Counted from the stretch's first letter, positions 46,791 through 58,160 are shown. The stretch: DNA of 64,000 nucleotides from Lepidostoma basale (GCA_022606425.2 JAHDVF020001501.1:1178001-1242000); one strand, 5' to 3'. The notes: generated by a model not told the origin, from the letters alone. Program-made: numbers and translations.

Positions 46791-47298
46791 TTTTAACATC
46801 AAAACAGTACGTGTTACGTGTCACAATTTACTATTATAAAGTGCGGAATCAATCAAATTGACCAAAATAATTCACTTATACACGAAATATCTCAAGATTT
46901 ACAGGAGCACCACCTGAACCAAACCAAATTTTCAAAATCAGAACAAACAATTGTTTTAAGTGCCTCATTACATATATTTAAAAAAAAACGGTGGATATGT
47001 GGTATATAAATTAAATAAACACAAAAGTCCGGATCGTCCAGCTGACAACATGTGCACCATCTAAATGAACATTATGTGTATATAATATATATTATTTTAT
47101 ATCATTGTATTTTATATTATGTGTTTTAGATTTATTTTGTGAACGTTGGACGATCGAAGTGTGCGCGGGAGATGCCTATTGGTGGCGATGAGGTTCGCAA
47201 CCCATCACACCTCGTCTGCCGCGGGGGCGAAAAGAGAAAGACGGAGTGCCGAATCGCTTAAAGTGTGGCAGTCCATTCTTTCTGCCTACCCCTTCTTT
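46790..47298 (+). repeat. NA-B copy with inverted 5' part
   Basis: 46955-47298 is in plus orientation (gtgcctcatta..., gtccggatcgtcc, gtgtgcgcgggagatgccta, tccattctttctgcctaccc). 46795-46945 matches the family only as reverse complement (aaccaaaccaaattttcaaa against gattttgaaaatttggtttg). A stretch of about 100 bp between the two parts is missing. The 3' end is cut by SINE-1 at 47299. Confidence 0.7.
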
Positions 47299-47518
47299 AC
47301 ATCATTACAGCGCGAGTCAAATAGATGTAAAGGGTATATATTGATTCTCGTGAGATGTGATAGGTATCTAATCTATCGCCATTTCATTGTGACGTGAATT
47401 CTGCACCACACCAAAGAAAGTGTGACAATCACACTGCCGTCACCGATAATCGAACCCAGGACCTTCGGGGTTGTAGTCAAAACACTAACCATTAGGCCAC
47501 GAAGGTCGTGCGTCACAT
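47299..47518 (-). mobile_element. SINE-1 copy inserted at the 3' end of NA-B
   Basis: The plus strand begins tttacatcattacagcgcga and ends taaccattaggccacgaagg (complement of ccttcgtggcctaatggtta). B box complement ggttcgatt is changed to ataatcgaaccc. It cuts NA-B inside ctgcctaccccttc. Confidence 0.8.
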
Positions 47519-47519
47519 G

Positions 47520-48500
47520 CATACATGCATCTATGATCCTCCTGGTTTTGTCATCCTTTTTAAATGTGAAAATCTTACACATGGTTCGTCCATCTTTCTA
47601 CCACTAAACGAACTGGTTTTTGAAAAATTAAAAAATCATTCGATGAAATATCATCTTTGCATCCGTCTTTGCCTCTGTGATTCAGATATTTAACAGACCG
47701 CATATTTAATAACGTGATTCGTTTAATAACATTAAAAAAAACTTCTGAAGTTTTCCGTTCTAGGAACAGATTGGGAAACTCTGATTTTAAGATAGCACAT
47801 TAAATGCATTTATAACCATAACATATGTAACTGCGTCATACCACGTAATATGCCTTATTTGTATTATTTTATGTTGTTTTATAATTTAAAATTAAATTGA
47901 AGATACATCCTACATGAATATTTTTAAATTTATTAGTTTGAAAGTATAGTAATTCCGTGCGACACCCGAATCACCTCCATTTGACTTTTTTTGCAAGTTT
48001 TAAAACAATTATTTGAAACAAGTTTTAAAACAATTATTTGTCGTATTTGTATAACATTATTATTACGTATTTATATCTTAATAAAAACGTGTAATAAATA
48101 CATTTTTGTTGTCTCATATAGTAAGTGCCGTTGGATAATGACTGCATTCTTGTATTAATTTGCCAATTCACTGTTTTGCTTCCGATTAGTTCACACGTTC
48201 ACAGGGCGTTAGCATTCATTAGTGCTTGTTTAGTGTTTCCCCGTTATGCTTTTATCGAAAATATGTTAATTTCGATAAATATACTTCAGTGATCAAAGAA
48301 AAACGGGCTCATCATTACTGCCATTTTTAAATCGATAAAATAATAAAAATATATTTATTGTTTTTTTAATAGCGTGATAATTAACGCGTGATAAAAACTT
48401 CAGAAAAATATATAAATTCACTTCTTTAAAAAATTCCAAGTTTCTAATTACAAATACTACAAAAAATATTTTGTTTCGATTGTAGTAACATAAATACAAG
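47520..48500. other. No gene recognised
   Basis: AT-rich; includes a 21-bp local duplication (aagttttaaaacaattattt at about 47996 and 48020). Confidence 0.5.
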
Positions 48501-48660
48501 GGGTGGGATTCCTGGGTCTATTCCATCTCAAAAGATCACGGATGGTGGTCTAAAGCACAGAACGCTTGGCCCCTGATCCAGAGGGCATGGGTTCAAACCT
48601 GAACACGACTCCTTCTTAATAATAATGAGCGGTTTTCTGCTCATATAAGAGATTGTATTT
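48500..48660 (+). mobile_element. SINE-2, tRNA-like
   Basis: gatggtggtctaaagcacag, cccctgatccagagggcatg, B-box-like gggttcaaacctg at 48590-48602, then ctccttcttaataataatga gc and a poly-T stretch. Different from SINE-1 in body and tail. Confidence 0.65.
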
Positions 48661-48664
48661 TTTT

Positions 48665-49150
48665 TTTTACTTCTTCTTGGTATTGGACTTTTATTCTCTG
48701 CGTAAAGTTCATTCTTAAGAAGTGGACTACCAGCTATCCTTCCATATTTTTGAAAGTCTTCCTTCTTGGGGTAAACCGACCCTTGCTACTTTTATCGTAC
48801 GGCCTTTGATTCTGTCGTCCTGGTCACATGTTCATTCCAGAACCTTCTTCTCTTCAGTCTTCATATAACAATATCTTCGATTTCGCATAGCCCTTGTATA
48901 TATGTTTCGTATTTCAATTTCAATTTCACGACAGGTTTTGGCAGCAATATTTTCTAATTGTCCTTTGATTCTAACAGTGTCGGCTCCATATTTTATGCTT
49001 CTTCTTATTCTTCTCCCTTTAGACCCTTGGTCTATTCCTATTGTCAGGCTGGCCTCTCTTGGGAAGTTGACTCCTAGCTATCCCTCCATATTTTTGGTGG
49101 TCGTCCGGGGGGAAGGTAGCCAACATGAATCTGAATATCCCAGATATTCA
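48665..49150 (-). pseudogene. LINE remnants, two similar units
   Basis: Two related units: ttcttcttggtattggactt / agtggactaccagctatcct / catatttttgaaagtcttcc (48670-48770) and ttcttattcttctcccttta / gttgactcctagctatccct / catatttttggtggtcgtcc (49005-49115). Both look like the complement of a GGRPPKxMEGxLG LINE C-terminus. Confidence 0.5.
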
Positions 49151-49159
49151 CCGGCCACG

Positions 49160-49385
49160 TAGCGACATTATCCTATCTCTGCAGATTCCAAATTAAAAGC
49201 GGAAATGCTTGCCGATATGACAATGCAACAGAACAAACTCTCGAGCATGTTCTTCTGCAATTCCTGATGTTTTGACAGCGAAAGATGGAAACTGGAGAAA
49301 GAGACACAGAAGAGGGTGGTTTTCCCTCGACCACTTTCCGGCTATCCTCAAGAATCAAATCTTGCGACTGTCATTCCAGGAGATG
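49160..49385 (+). pseudogene. LINE C-terminal fragment with EQTLEHVLLQ motif
   Basis: Frame reads GNACRYDNATEQTLEHVLLQ FLMF, stop, QRKMETGERDTEEGGFPSTT. CRY..A.EQT.EHVLLQCP is the terminal cysteine/histidine motif of Jockey-type LINEs; the second Cys is lost here (QF for QC). Confidence 0.6.
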
Positions 49386-49734
49386 CCAATTAGAATAATA
49401 CATAAATTAAGAACATTAATGAAATATTTATGAATAAAGTGAATAACCACATAGTCTTAAGCTATATTAAGTGTACACAAATTCTTCTTATATAATAAGC
49501 ATTTTCGAACAACTTTTTATCCTCCCCATAGTCATACCCTAAATGTTCCGGTTGAGGTTTTCCATGGTTTCCTCACCTATAAGGCGAATTTCGAAACATA
49601 TATAGATAGCCTATGGACCCCAGAGCTGACTGAGTCAGCTCTGTACTGCTTAAATACAGCATATACGAAAAAAAATTACTTTCGTATGAAGCACTTAATT
49701 TGTGGAGTGAATTTATTAAAATAATTAATAATAC

Positions 49735-49862
49735 AGTTTTAATATTTGTATTTAAACCACTGTATATAAACTGAATATTCTCTTACCCTGGCGAAGTTCC
49801 GGCGGGTGCGAAACCGTTCGCTGTTAACAAATAAAGTGGTTTAGATACAAATATTAAAAGGC
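49735..49862. repeat. Inverted repeat with a degenerate hammerhead-like centre
   Basis: Arms of about 24 bp (tttaatatttgtatttaaac near 49737 and its complement ending near 49860) enclose CTGGCGA (49788), a GC-rich imperfect stem II, GAA (49810-49812), ACCGTT and C. A6 is changed to G and stem III has lost its symmetry. Confidence 0.42.
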
Positions 49863-49999
49863 ATTATTATTTCAAGAAATTTTATAGTAGGTAACTAGTA
49901 ATAATATCCTTTAGATAATCACCTGTAAGGATACAATATTGTAATTGAAACCAATAAAGGAAGAAAAAAAGCAGGAATCTGATGCATCATAACGTGTCG

Positions 50000-50160
50000 G
50001 ATTCTGAAGAGGACCCACCCTCTACACGTGGGCATGTCAGTGTCTTCTGCGTTGTCTGCTGCATTTTCATGTTCTTTGCTCTATCTCGAAGAGTCCTGCA
50101 TGCTTTTGTTCTCAGCGTCCGCATCTCTGCCACCCGCATCTTAGCCTTCGTTCTGTGATA
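50000..50160 (-). pseudogene. LINE-F short fragment
   Basis: Plus strand shows ttcatgttctttgctctatc tcgaagagtcctgcatgctt and gcgtccgcatctctgccacc: the complement of LRVAEMRTLS.KACRTLRDR. Confidence 0.55.
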
Positions 50161-50959
50161 TCCGCTCTGGACTCAATGTCATATATCATATTCGCAGTTT
50201 TTGTATATTTTGACTTTGCGATTCTATGCTGTAAGTTATTATATTATTATATACTTATATATCCTCACAAAAGCTTGCGCCCTCTACGAGTCTCCGTGTT
50301 AGAAGTGCGAACATTTTATAATGATGTCATATTTCATCCACCCGGATGTTGTGCTGTACCGAGCGCCGTGCGATGGATTATAATGGATTATTATTCTTTG
50401 TTCGTTTCGTACTATCGGATGCTAATGATTAAGTTATTAGTGTACCTCGTGTCGACTTTTAAGAAAAGCGAAGCGTGACTCATCAGGTATCTGCACATAT
50501 AACATTTTCATACTACTTTTTTTCATGTCATCCAAATGTTTGGTGTTCGCATTAGCATTTTACGTTTGTTTCATTTTTTATCACAAAAACAGAAATTTTC
50601 CGAGAAGAATGATTTGTCGTTTACGCAAATATTTAAAACATTTCATTTTAATATTCAAGTGCATTGTGGAGAACGGAAAAATTATTGAATGAATTATTTT
50701 CAAACAACCCCTTTTTTAATTTTTAATTGTAGAAAAGTGTACTCAGTTCAAATTTTGATTTTAAAAAAGTGAGTACTTATTGATGTACTTACTCATACCT
50801 AAGGTTAAAGAATATATTAATAGTATATTCTTAACGTTAATGCAGGGATTACATTTGTTTTAAATTTTCTGTAACATTCTGATTTTTGTGTTTTTTGTAG
50901 TATAAGCTATCCAGAATTAACCCTTTAACTTTAAATATATGAAAAATGTATTCAAAGTC

Positions 50960-51085
50960 AAAGTCCTGCGTGCTCTTTTGTACTGTTGTTCTCCACCTAG
51001 GCCTGTCTTCTGCAGTCTTTTCCCAGCAATCACAATCGATGTTAGTCTTTTGTAGGCTTTTGTTCTTTTGTAGTCCTTGAAGCCT
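50960..51085 (-). pseudogene. LINE-G short fragment
   Basis: tcctgcgtgctcttttgtac, ttctccacctaggcctgtct, cagtcttttcccagcaatca, cttttgtaggctttt: the complement of the KTRIDCDCWEKTAEDRPRWR region. The 3' end is missing. Confidence 0.62.
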
Positions 51086-51184
51086 CCCTTAGAGGAAACA
51101 ATCTAAATATTTTTTTTTTTTTTTTTTAAAGACTAACATCAAGGATTTATATCAATGATATTAGAATTCATTTTACAATCTTCA

Positions 51185-51300
51185 ATGTGAGCAGAAAATA
51201 GCTCATTATTATGAAGAAGGAATCTGGTCGTGCCCAGGCTTGAAGCCATGTCCCCTGGATCAGAAGCCAAGCGTTCTATCCCCTAGACCACCACCCGGTT
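51185..51300 (-). mobile_element. SINE-2, second copy
   Basis: agcagaaaatagctcattat tatgaagaaggaatctggtc, ggcttgaagccatgtcccct, ctagaccaccacccggtt: the reverse complement of the 48500 copy, including the tail side. Confidence 0.65.
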
Positions 51301-51869
51301 ATATTACATCTATAAATCGTCATAAAATATTTCCTTTACATTTTTTAATTTTTTTTTCGATACATGTCCGCATCATCGCGAACCTTCATTTTTACATTTT
51401 TGATAAAGGATATAGTCGAGTTGCTGAAAATATATTTTTCATTACACTTGCAACTCGCCCTTAACTTTGCGCCGGAGCTATGCAAAAAATGTAGTTATAA
51501 AATGGTCCAGTCGAGGAAGACTACCCGAGTGCCGCTCTACGTATCCCAGCGGCCGCTATTACTCTTGTTTAATGATTACGTTGCTAACATAATTGTGTGC
51601 CGTGTGTGGAGAGATAGGAGCAGCGGGCACCGCCATTCCGCAAAACTTCAGCCTGCAGGAAAATAGACCAATCTTCTGCCTTCCTACGCTTCCTCTGCCT
51701 TTCGTATTATTTATCTAACTGGCCTCATCTCGGCTGCTGCGCTCGCTCTGCATCCACGTAATACTCGTGGCTGGGGGAGTTTGGGACAAAGAGTAAGATG
51801 TTTTATAACATTCCGCTGTTGATTTCTGTTTGCGCATGTAAAGGAATTTACACCATAAGAAGCACTTTT

Positions 51870-51962
51870 TTTTCAAACGATATAATATGGAAAAACAAGT
51901 ATATGAGAACTGACAGTAAGGTCAGAATATATAAAACCTGCGTAAGGCGTATACTGTTATAT
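51870..51962 (+). pseudogene. LINE-F, left part of an interrupted copy
   Basis: DIIWKNKYMRTDSKVRIYKT CVRRILLY. Stops at ttatat (51957-51962), where LINE-G has inserted. Confidence 0.75.
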
Positions 51963-52400
51963 CATCATCATCGGCTGTCTCTCGTGTCCGAGGAAGACTG
52001 TCCTTCACGGTTGTGGGTCCGCATGTGACTGAAGAGCCCGATCCTGGACCCACATATTTTGGGCCATCTGGGGCAGGGGAAGGCGCCTGTAGTGGAGCCG
52101 TCACCGTCTCCCAGTGGTCTCTCCTTTCTCCTCCTCCTACTCTCAGAGGCGTCGTCTCTGCGCTGTGCTTCAGAGTCTTGTGTGCCTTTGTGTACTGCTG
52201 TTCTCCACTTAGGTCGGTCCTCTGCAGTTTTTCCCCAGCAATCACAGTCGATGCCAGTCTTTTGTAGGTTTCCTTTAAGGGAGTCCCTAAAGCGCTTCCT
52301 CTGGCCACCGTGTGAGCGTTTTCCTTGGGTAAGCTGAGAGTACATAATCTTTCTTGGGAGTCTTGCCTCGGGCATTCTGACGACGTGACCAGCCCAGCGA
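51963..52400 (-). pseudogene. LINE-G with C2H2-like C-terminus, inserted in LINE-F
   Basis: On minus: YNRWAGHVVRMPEARLPRKI MYSQLTQGKRSHGGQRKRFR DSLKGNLQKTGIDCDCWGKT AEDRPKWRTAVHKGTQ, ending in CPRWPKICGSRIGLFSHMRT H, a zinc-finger-like CxxxxxC...HxxxH end (the first Cys pair looks altered to C-P-R-W). The 3' tail is (GAT)n, seen on plus as atcatcatcatcgg at 51961. Flanked by a ttatat duplication. Confidence 0.78.
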
Positions 52401-52775
52401 TTATATATACCATTGAGACGAAAACGGATACCACAAGAACGAAGGCTAAAATACGGGTGGCAGAGATGAGGACGCTGAAGATGATAGCATGAAGAACTAT
52501 TCGAGATAGGGTGAGGAACACGGCTATCCGCGAGATCTGCAAGGTGGAGGATGTCGTGAGATGGGCGAGAAAACGCAGAAGATACTGGAATGCGCACGTA
52601 CAAAGGATGGATCCCACCAGAATCCCACACGCTGTGGCGCATCAGATTCCTGCCAGCTGCCGTTCCTCCGGAAGACCGCCGAAAAGATGGAGAGATAGTT
52701 GGGAGTCGACCTCCCAAGAAAAGCCATCCTGATTTCAGGAACAGACCAATTGTCTATAAGGAGGAGAAGAAGAAG
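52401..52775 (+). pseudogene. LINE-F, right part of the interrupted copy
   Basis: Resumes after a second ttatat (52401-52406): TIETKTDTTRTKAKIRVAEM RTLKMIA, then MRNTAIREICKVEDVVRWAR KRRRYWNAHVQRMDPTRIPH, RSSGRPPKRWRDSWESTSQE. Confidence 0.78.
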
Positions 52776-52918
52776 ATATTTTCCATTTCATTCAACACAC
52801 TTTTATTTTTTCGTTAATAATTTAATTTAATTTCATTATAAATGTATAATGCTGTTAAATGTCTGTTTTTAGAAGTTTTATTATTTTCTATGGAGTTACA
52901 AGTTTCGTACGGCTAGAG

Positions 52919-53132
52919 CAGTGGTTCCCAAACTTGTTTGTTCCGCGGTGGTTTCTTTTATTTTGTGCAAACCCCCTGAGTGAGAATGAGCTAAAAAAAA
53001 GGGTCGCCGTAAACCTTGCGCGGACCCCCCGACGTTGTTCAGGGACCCCCAAATCAATTTAAAATACCACGGACCCCCTGAATGATCCCAGGGAACCCTG
53101 GGAGTCCGTATGGACTACTTTGGGAACCACTG
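52919..53132. mobile_element. 214-bp hAT MITE
   Basis: Ends cagtggttcccaaactt and agtagtccat... tttgggaaccactg are the standard CAGTGGTTCCCAAACT hAT termini. Flanks ggctagag (52911-52918) and tgctagag (53133-53140) agree at 7 of 8 bases, a hAT target duplication. GC-rich interior with several ggaccccc runs; no coding capacity. Confidence 0.88.
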
Positions 53133-53139
53133 TGCTAGA

Positions 53140-54057
53140 GTTTTGCCAACTGTTTTGATTTTGACAATGCCCTGTCATAATATGTCACATTGTAATAATA
53201 CTTAAAAAAACTTACGTTTTCATCAAAATTATGTGTAAATTTATTACCATTTTCTATAATATTTAATCCTCAAGCAAGTCGAAACGATAAGATCCAACAT
53301 ATCTTATACGATTTACAATAGTTATGTTTTTTATAATGGAACTGTTTTTTATTTTATTTTATTTCTTAAGAAGAATATAAAGTAATATGCAGTATCATTT
53401 GATAAAACCTTAGCAAGGTGAAAGATATCAATCCCATAAATTTTCTTGAAAACAAGCGTTTTAATTCATATTGCGTTATAATTATTATTTACGTGTTTTT
53501 TATGTTTTACTTAATTGACCAAAATCTCTAGATTGTTATATTATGTTATAGATTTTTTAATTAAACAATCTCAACTCGTGTTAAAGTCCCCCGTTCTTCT
53601 CTTTGCATTAGTTTGAATCTTAAATGGATTTTTCTCCCGTTTTATTGCAGATTTATCTGTAGTCCATTTGAACTTGTTTTATTTCAACCGCACACTATTT
53701 TTTACTGGGAATATATATTATATACTTGTGAACAGTATCTTATCAAATGTGTATCTGCCAATTTTAATAGCATCCCATTCTCTTTTTTTTCTATTTATCA
53801 AATTCCGTTGTGAAATCTTTAAGTTCATATATTACGGTATTAAATAATTCAATGAACTCCTTTTCCTAGATCTGACGATCTATGACACCGAGATGATGAA
53901 GTCAAACTGTCCCTCAATCTTATAGGTGGTCTACCAAGTGCACGGTGTCCTGGTGGGTTTTCACAAGCAACTGTATATGCGAGTGCTATCCATTCTGGCT
54001 ACATAACCTCTCCAGTATAATCTTCTAGATCTACTCTACCGAACGATATCCTCTCTT
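53140..54057. other. No gene recognised
   Basis: AT-rich apart from a partial LP copy; the GC-richer 53870-54050 may be a decayed LINE 3' end (ggtggtctaccaagtgcacg) but this is not certain. Confidence 0.4.
53385..53475 (+). repeat. LP repeat, partial and diverged
   Basis: tttgataaaaccttagcaag, gtgaaagatatcaatcccat, then cttgaaaacaagcgttttaa: the right arm of LP with several changes. Confidence 0.4.
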
Positions 54058-54540
54058 ATAAAATATTAACTAACTAACTAACTAACCATCACGCCGTCTC
54101 CCCGAAAGGGTAGGCAGAAAGAATGGACTACCACACTTTCGATGCGGCACTCCATCCTTCTCTTTTCGCCATCGCGAGAGACGCGGTGTGATGGGTTGCG
54201 AACCTCATCGCCACCAAAAGGCATCTCCCGCGCACACTTCGATCGTTCAACGTCTACATAATATATCTAAAACAAATTATCTGAAATACAATGATATAAA
54301 ATAAAATAACAAAGAAAAATAATTTTAACACATAATGTTATTTTAGATGGTGCACTTGTCGTTAGCTGGACGATCCGGACATTTGTATTTATTTAATTTT
54401 TATTCCACGTTATCCACTGTTTTTTTTTTTTTAAATACTGTAATTAGGCACTTAAAACAATCCAACACCAGCAAGAACTTAAAAATATTATCGAAGAATT
54501 TATTCAAATTGTCTTTGGAACAAATGAAAAATTTATTTTT
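54058..54540 (-). repeat. NA-B copy
   Basis: Tail aaatattaactaactaacta at 54061, the gtaggcagaaagaatggac junction, gcgagagacgcggtgtgatg, cgcgcacacttcgatcgttc, up to attgtctttggaacaaatga near 54510. Directly followed by a LINE-A copy in the same orientation. Confidence 0.75.
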
Positions 54541-54770
54541 AAAATATTAACTAACTAACTAACTAACCATCACGCCGTCTCCCCGAAGGGGTAGGCAGAA
54601 AGAATGGACTGCCACACCTTTCTTTCCTGACATATTTCTCTCGCTTCCTCAACATTCATACATCGTGTCATGCACGCGCGTCGATTTCTCTGACTCCTCA
54701 CATGGCCGACATTCAATATTTGATTTATTTGATCGTGCCACGTTTTCCTTGGTCTTCCTCTCTTGGGTGT
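54540..54770 (-). pseudogene. LINE-A 3' end, abutting NA-B
   Basis: Tail aaatattaactaactaacta at 54541, then ccgtctccccgaaggggtag and complements of MNVEEAREICQ and RKTWHDQINQILNVGHVRSQ. 5' truncated near 54768 (ccttggtcttcctctcttgg). Confidence 0.75.
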
Positions 54771-54774
54771 TTAA

Positions 54775-55655
54775 AATATTATAATTAAAAAAATTCGATG
54801 TCGTTGTTTTATTTCACATGAATCTTATTTTGAAGGTTGAATCGTCATTAAATTACATCACACGGGTGGTTTGGTTTTCGCACATCGTTGAGAATATCAC
54901 CAGTACGAAACAATGAGTGAATTCATTAGTAATTAACCTTTCCCTGAATTTATCAAAACTTTACGCTCGTGAGATAATTTGTGTACGAGTACTTTGCTAA
55001 CATGTGAAATTCCCACAGCGCTCGGAGAACCCCGTCGCTCTTTACTTTAAATAACTGTAGGCATGGAAATTACCACGGAAATATAAAAAGGCAACGGGAA
55101 AAAGTAGCTGTTATCATAATAACATTGTAGCAGGCATGCAAAATTACCTCGGAAGAACCAGGAATTGTTGCTCTCTGTCCCGAGTTGGATTATATGCTCG
55201 TTGCTCGCTGGCGCCATCTCGCGGCTCCGCCGGCCACCTGACGGGAGCCCCCACCCCAGCAGCCGTATCCCGCTATGACAGGGCTCGGTTCTGCTGTTTC
55301 CCGGGGACTGGATCGTGTTAGGACTAATGAACACGATCAGATTCCTGATGGCCGCACGCCCTCGCCTCACTCGCGCCCCTCGCCACAAGGCGCGAGGTAA
55401 TCACCTCGAATTTATTCTGCCTAGTCAGTGTTACCGGGATAATGAGTTGTTATTATTTTATCATTCCGCCCGCGATGCCTTGATCGTGCGATTTCAACAC
55501 TCTCTGGTTAGTTCTTGCTAAGGAGGCGAGATTATAATATGATGAAGGGGTTTCTTCATAAGTTACGACGGGATACGTTATAATTTGCATAAATTCCCAA
55601 TAGTTGTGATGAATTTTTTTTTAATTCAATTAATAATTCCTTTATAATATATAAA
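54775..55655. other. No gene recognised; GC-rich block at 55140-55480
   Basis: gctggcgccatctcgcggct, gatggccgcacgccctcgcc. Opposed frames of 61-113 residues without similarity. Intronic. Confidence 0.35.
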
Positions 55656-55657
55656 AA

Positions 55658-56070
55658 CTAACTAACTAACCATCACGCCGTCTCCCCTAAGGGATAGGCA
55701 GAAAGAATGGACTGCCACACTTTTCTTTCCTGGCATATTTCTCTCGCTTCCTCAACAATCATACATCGTGTCATGCACGCGCGTCTATCTCTCTGACTCC
55801 TCACATGGCCGACATTCAATATTTTATTTATTTGATCGTGCCACGTTTTCCTCGGTCTTCCTCTATTTTTGGTTCCATTTACATCATTAACATTTATGTT
55901 TTTACCATTCTTTCTTCATTCATTCTTTTCATATTTCCAAACCATCTTAATGATCCTTTCATTATTTTGTTCATAATACCATCATTCGCACCGCATTCAC
56001 TTCTTATATTTTCATTAGACACTCTATCACACACATTCGTCTAAGAGATCTCATTTCTACCTTATAATAA
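55658..56070 (-). pseudogene. LINE-A 3' fragment
   Basis: Tail ctaactaactaaccatcacg at 55661; complements of WHDQIN, NGTKNRGRPRK, MERMNEERMVK, KIMKGSLRWF and SECGANDG; ends in the RMSL region near 56060 (ctaagagatctcatttctac). Confidence 0.78.
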
Positions 56071-56214
56071 ATTTTAGCTTAATTCCACTTGATGTTATGG
56101 CTTCTTCCGGTTTTGACAGCTCGCTGCAATTTTCTCAGATTTATTTTGATGTATAACCAATAGTTATGTACGCACTCGTACATTATATACGATTCATAAA
56201 AAATGTTTAAAAGT

Positions 56215-56465
56215 TATTAATACGAATGAAAACGTCAGTTTTCTAGAAATTTTATTATATTTTATGGGAATGACATGTTTCGCCCTTCTAAGGCATTATC
56301 AAAAGTGATAACATTTGATAATGCCTTAGAAGGGCGAAACATGTCGTTACCATAAAATATAATATAATAAAACTTCTAGAAAACTGAAGTTTTCATTCGT
56401 ATTAATGATTTAATATGGAGTTTTACATCATTGTTCAAGAAACAATAAATATGTTTAAAATTTAT
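56215..56465. repeat. LP palindrome, best copy
   Basis: Long palindrome: aatacgaatgaaaacgtcag...gggaatgacatgtttcgccc on the left, and gggcgaaacatgtcgttacc...gttttcattcgtattaatg on the right, with a short loop. It is followed by the family's fixed flank taatatggagttttacatca then ttgttcaagaaacaa. The inner part of each arm reads TTGATAA, T, GCCTT...AAGGGC, GAA, ACATGT, C. This is a hammerhead layout with C3 changed to T and G8 changed to A. Confidence 0.75.
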
Positions 56466-56749
56466 TTTATTAACATTTTTTATTGTGAATTTCTCTCACG
56501 ACATGTCTTATGTTATTTATGCTCGTGATCAAATTACAATCAGAGCATAATATAATGCATTGGAAATGGATATTAAGCTAGTTGCCGCGTTTTATTTGGC
56601 TTTGAGATCATCATTTGATAGAGAATTTAGATTTTTTTATTATTATTGTATATCTGAATTGAGTGGGACGTTTGCAAATCAAAATTTTATTTGTCTTAAA
56701 AGTACTCGGTGAAACTTGGATTGTCTCCTCGACAGATTTTTTCCTAAAT

Positions 56750-57020
56750 AAATCAAATCAAATCAGTTTATTTCATCAATAGACATTACAAAATTAATTT
56801 TTAAGGCATCTATTAAGAACAGGTAAAATAATATATTGTGTATAGTATACTATCAGAAACGCGTGAGAGATGGTTCGACATTAGGAAAACATGATACTCT
56901 CCAGAATTAAGAGTATTTGCCTTCTGAATGTACTTACACTAATATGAAAGACGTCGATTTCCGAGGAGACCGCATTCAGCAGATTAATTGCTCTTCCCAC
57001 CGGTGTCACCAGAGGCAACT
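56750..57020 (-). pseudogene. LINE-C 3' end
   Basis: Tail aaatcaaatcaaatcagttt at 56751; gagatggttcgacattagga; cttcccaccggtgtcaccag. Breaks off at 57020, where LINE-G begins. Confidence 0.75.
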
Positions 57021-57024
57021 GCGA

Positions 57025-57425
57025 GGCATAAAATCTGTATTCCACTATACTCTCAGCTGACCCAAGGGAACGTTCATACGAAGGTCAGAGGAAACGCTTC
57101 AAAAACTCCCTAAATGCGATCCTCCAAAGGACTCACATCGATAGTAAATACTGGAAAAAGGCTGCAGTAGACAGACCTCAGTGGAGAATATCAATACATA
57201 AAGGCACGCAGGACTTAAAAGCACAGCGCAGTGACGACGTCGCTAGAAGGAAAAGGAGTATAAAGGAGAGACCATCGGGGGACAGTGGCGGCTCCACAGC
57301 CAACGTCTTCCCCTGATCCAGATGCCCCAGAGTGTGTGGGTCCAGGATTGGGCTTTAAGCCACATGAGGATCCACAACTGTGAACTCAGATACAAGTGAC
57401 AGCCGATGATGATGATGATGACTCG
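57025..57425 (+). pseudogene. LINE-G 3' fragment
   Basis: Degraded frame for QGNVHTKVRGNASKTP, LQRTHIDSKYWKKAAVDRPQ WRISIHKGTQDLKAQRSDDV ARRKRSIKERP, then HMRIHN-like end and cagccgatgatgatgatgat tail. Confidence 0.72.
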
Positions 57426-58029
57426 GTGAAACTTGAAATGTCTCCTCGACCGACTACCTCCTAAAAAAATAAAAAATATTTAATAAAATAACGTTTTTTC
57501 CAAGACTTGGTTAAACTCAAATATAAATCCTTTTAGCTTCTAAAAATAATATTCGTTTTGTATTTTCATCCAAACACGTGTAAATAAATATTTACGTTCA
57601 CGATTACCCAGTTGCAATCATTCAATATTATATCTTCATGTATAAGAAATTCTATAATGTTCATCCATAAAATTGAAGATGCGAATAAACTTAAAGCATT
57701 TTCCTCTAAACTTTATGTGTTACGTGATTACAATCAATTTGCTGGAGGTCTTACACATTCGATTCCCAAGCTTGTTTAAAGTATTCGCGTACTTTAATAC
57801 CAGCGCATAAAGGTATGCTGGATCATCGTGCAATATTATATCATAAGTAATAATACACAAGTGAAAATAAATAATGATAAGCCATCGTACTCCGCCTTGT
57901 GCACCAGAAAAAAGACAACAATTGGTATCTACACGAATTCTACCATAAACCATAAAGTTATTATTAATAATATACGATTGTTTAAATAATCCAAATTAAT
58001 CACAATTATTTCATGAAATTTAAAATTTT

Positions 58030-58160
58030 AATGATTTGATGTCACGATTTCCTCAGTCTTCCATTATTTCTGTTTAGCATTCTTTCTTCATTCATTCTTT
58101 CCACACGTCCAAACCATCTTAATGACTATTTCATTCTATTGTTCATTCGCATTACAACTC
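58030..58160 (-). pseudogene. LINE-A internal fragment
   Basis: cgatttcctcagtcttccat, then tcttcattcattctttccac and ccaaaccatcttaatgacta: the complement of the MERMNEE / SLRWFG region only. Confidence 0.55.

Noticed and set aside
51922..52717. Two overlapping minus-strand frames of 231 and 249 residues
   Set aside because: They run across the junctions between LINE-F and the inserted LINE-G, partly in wrong frames; they are transposon shadows, not a host gene.
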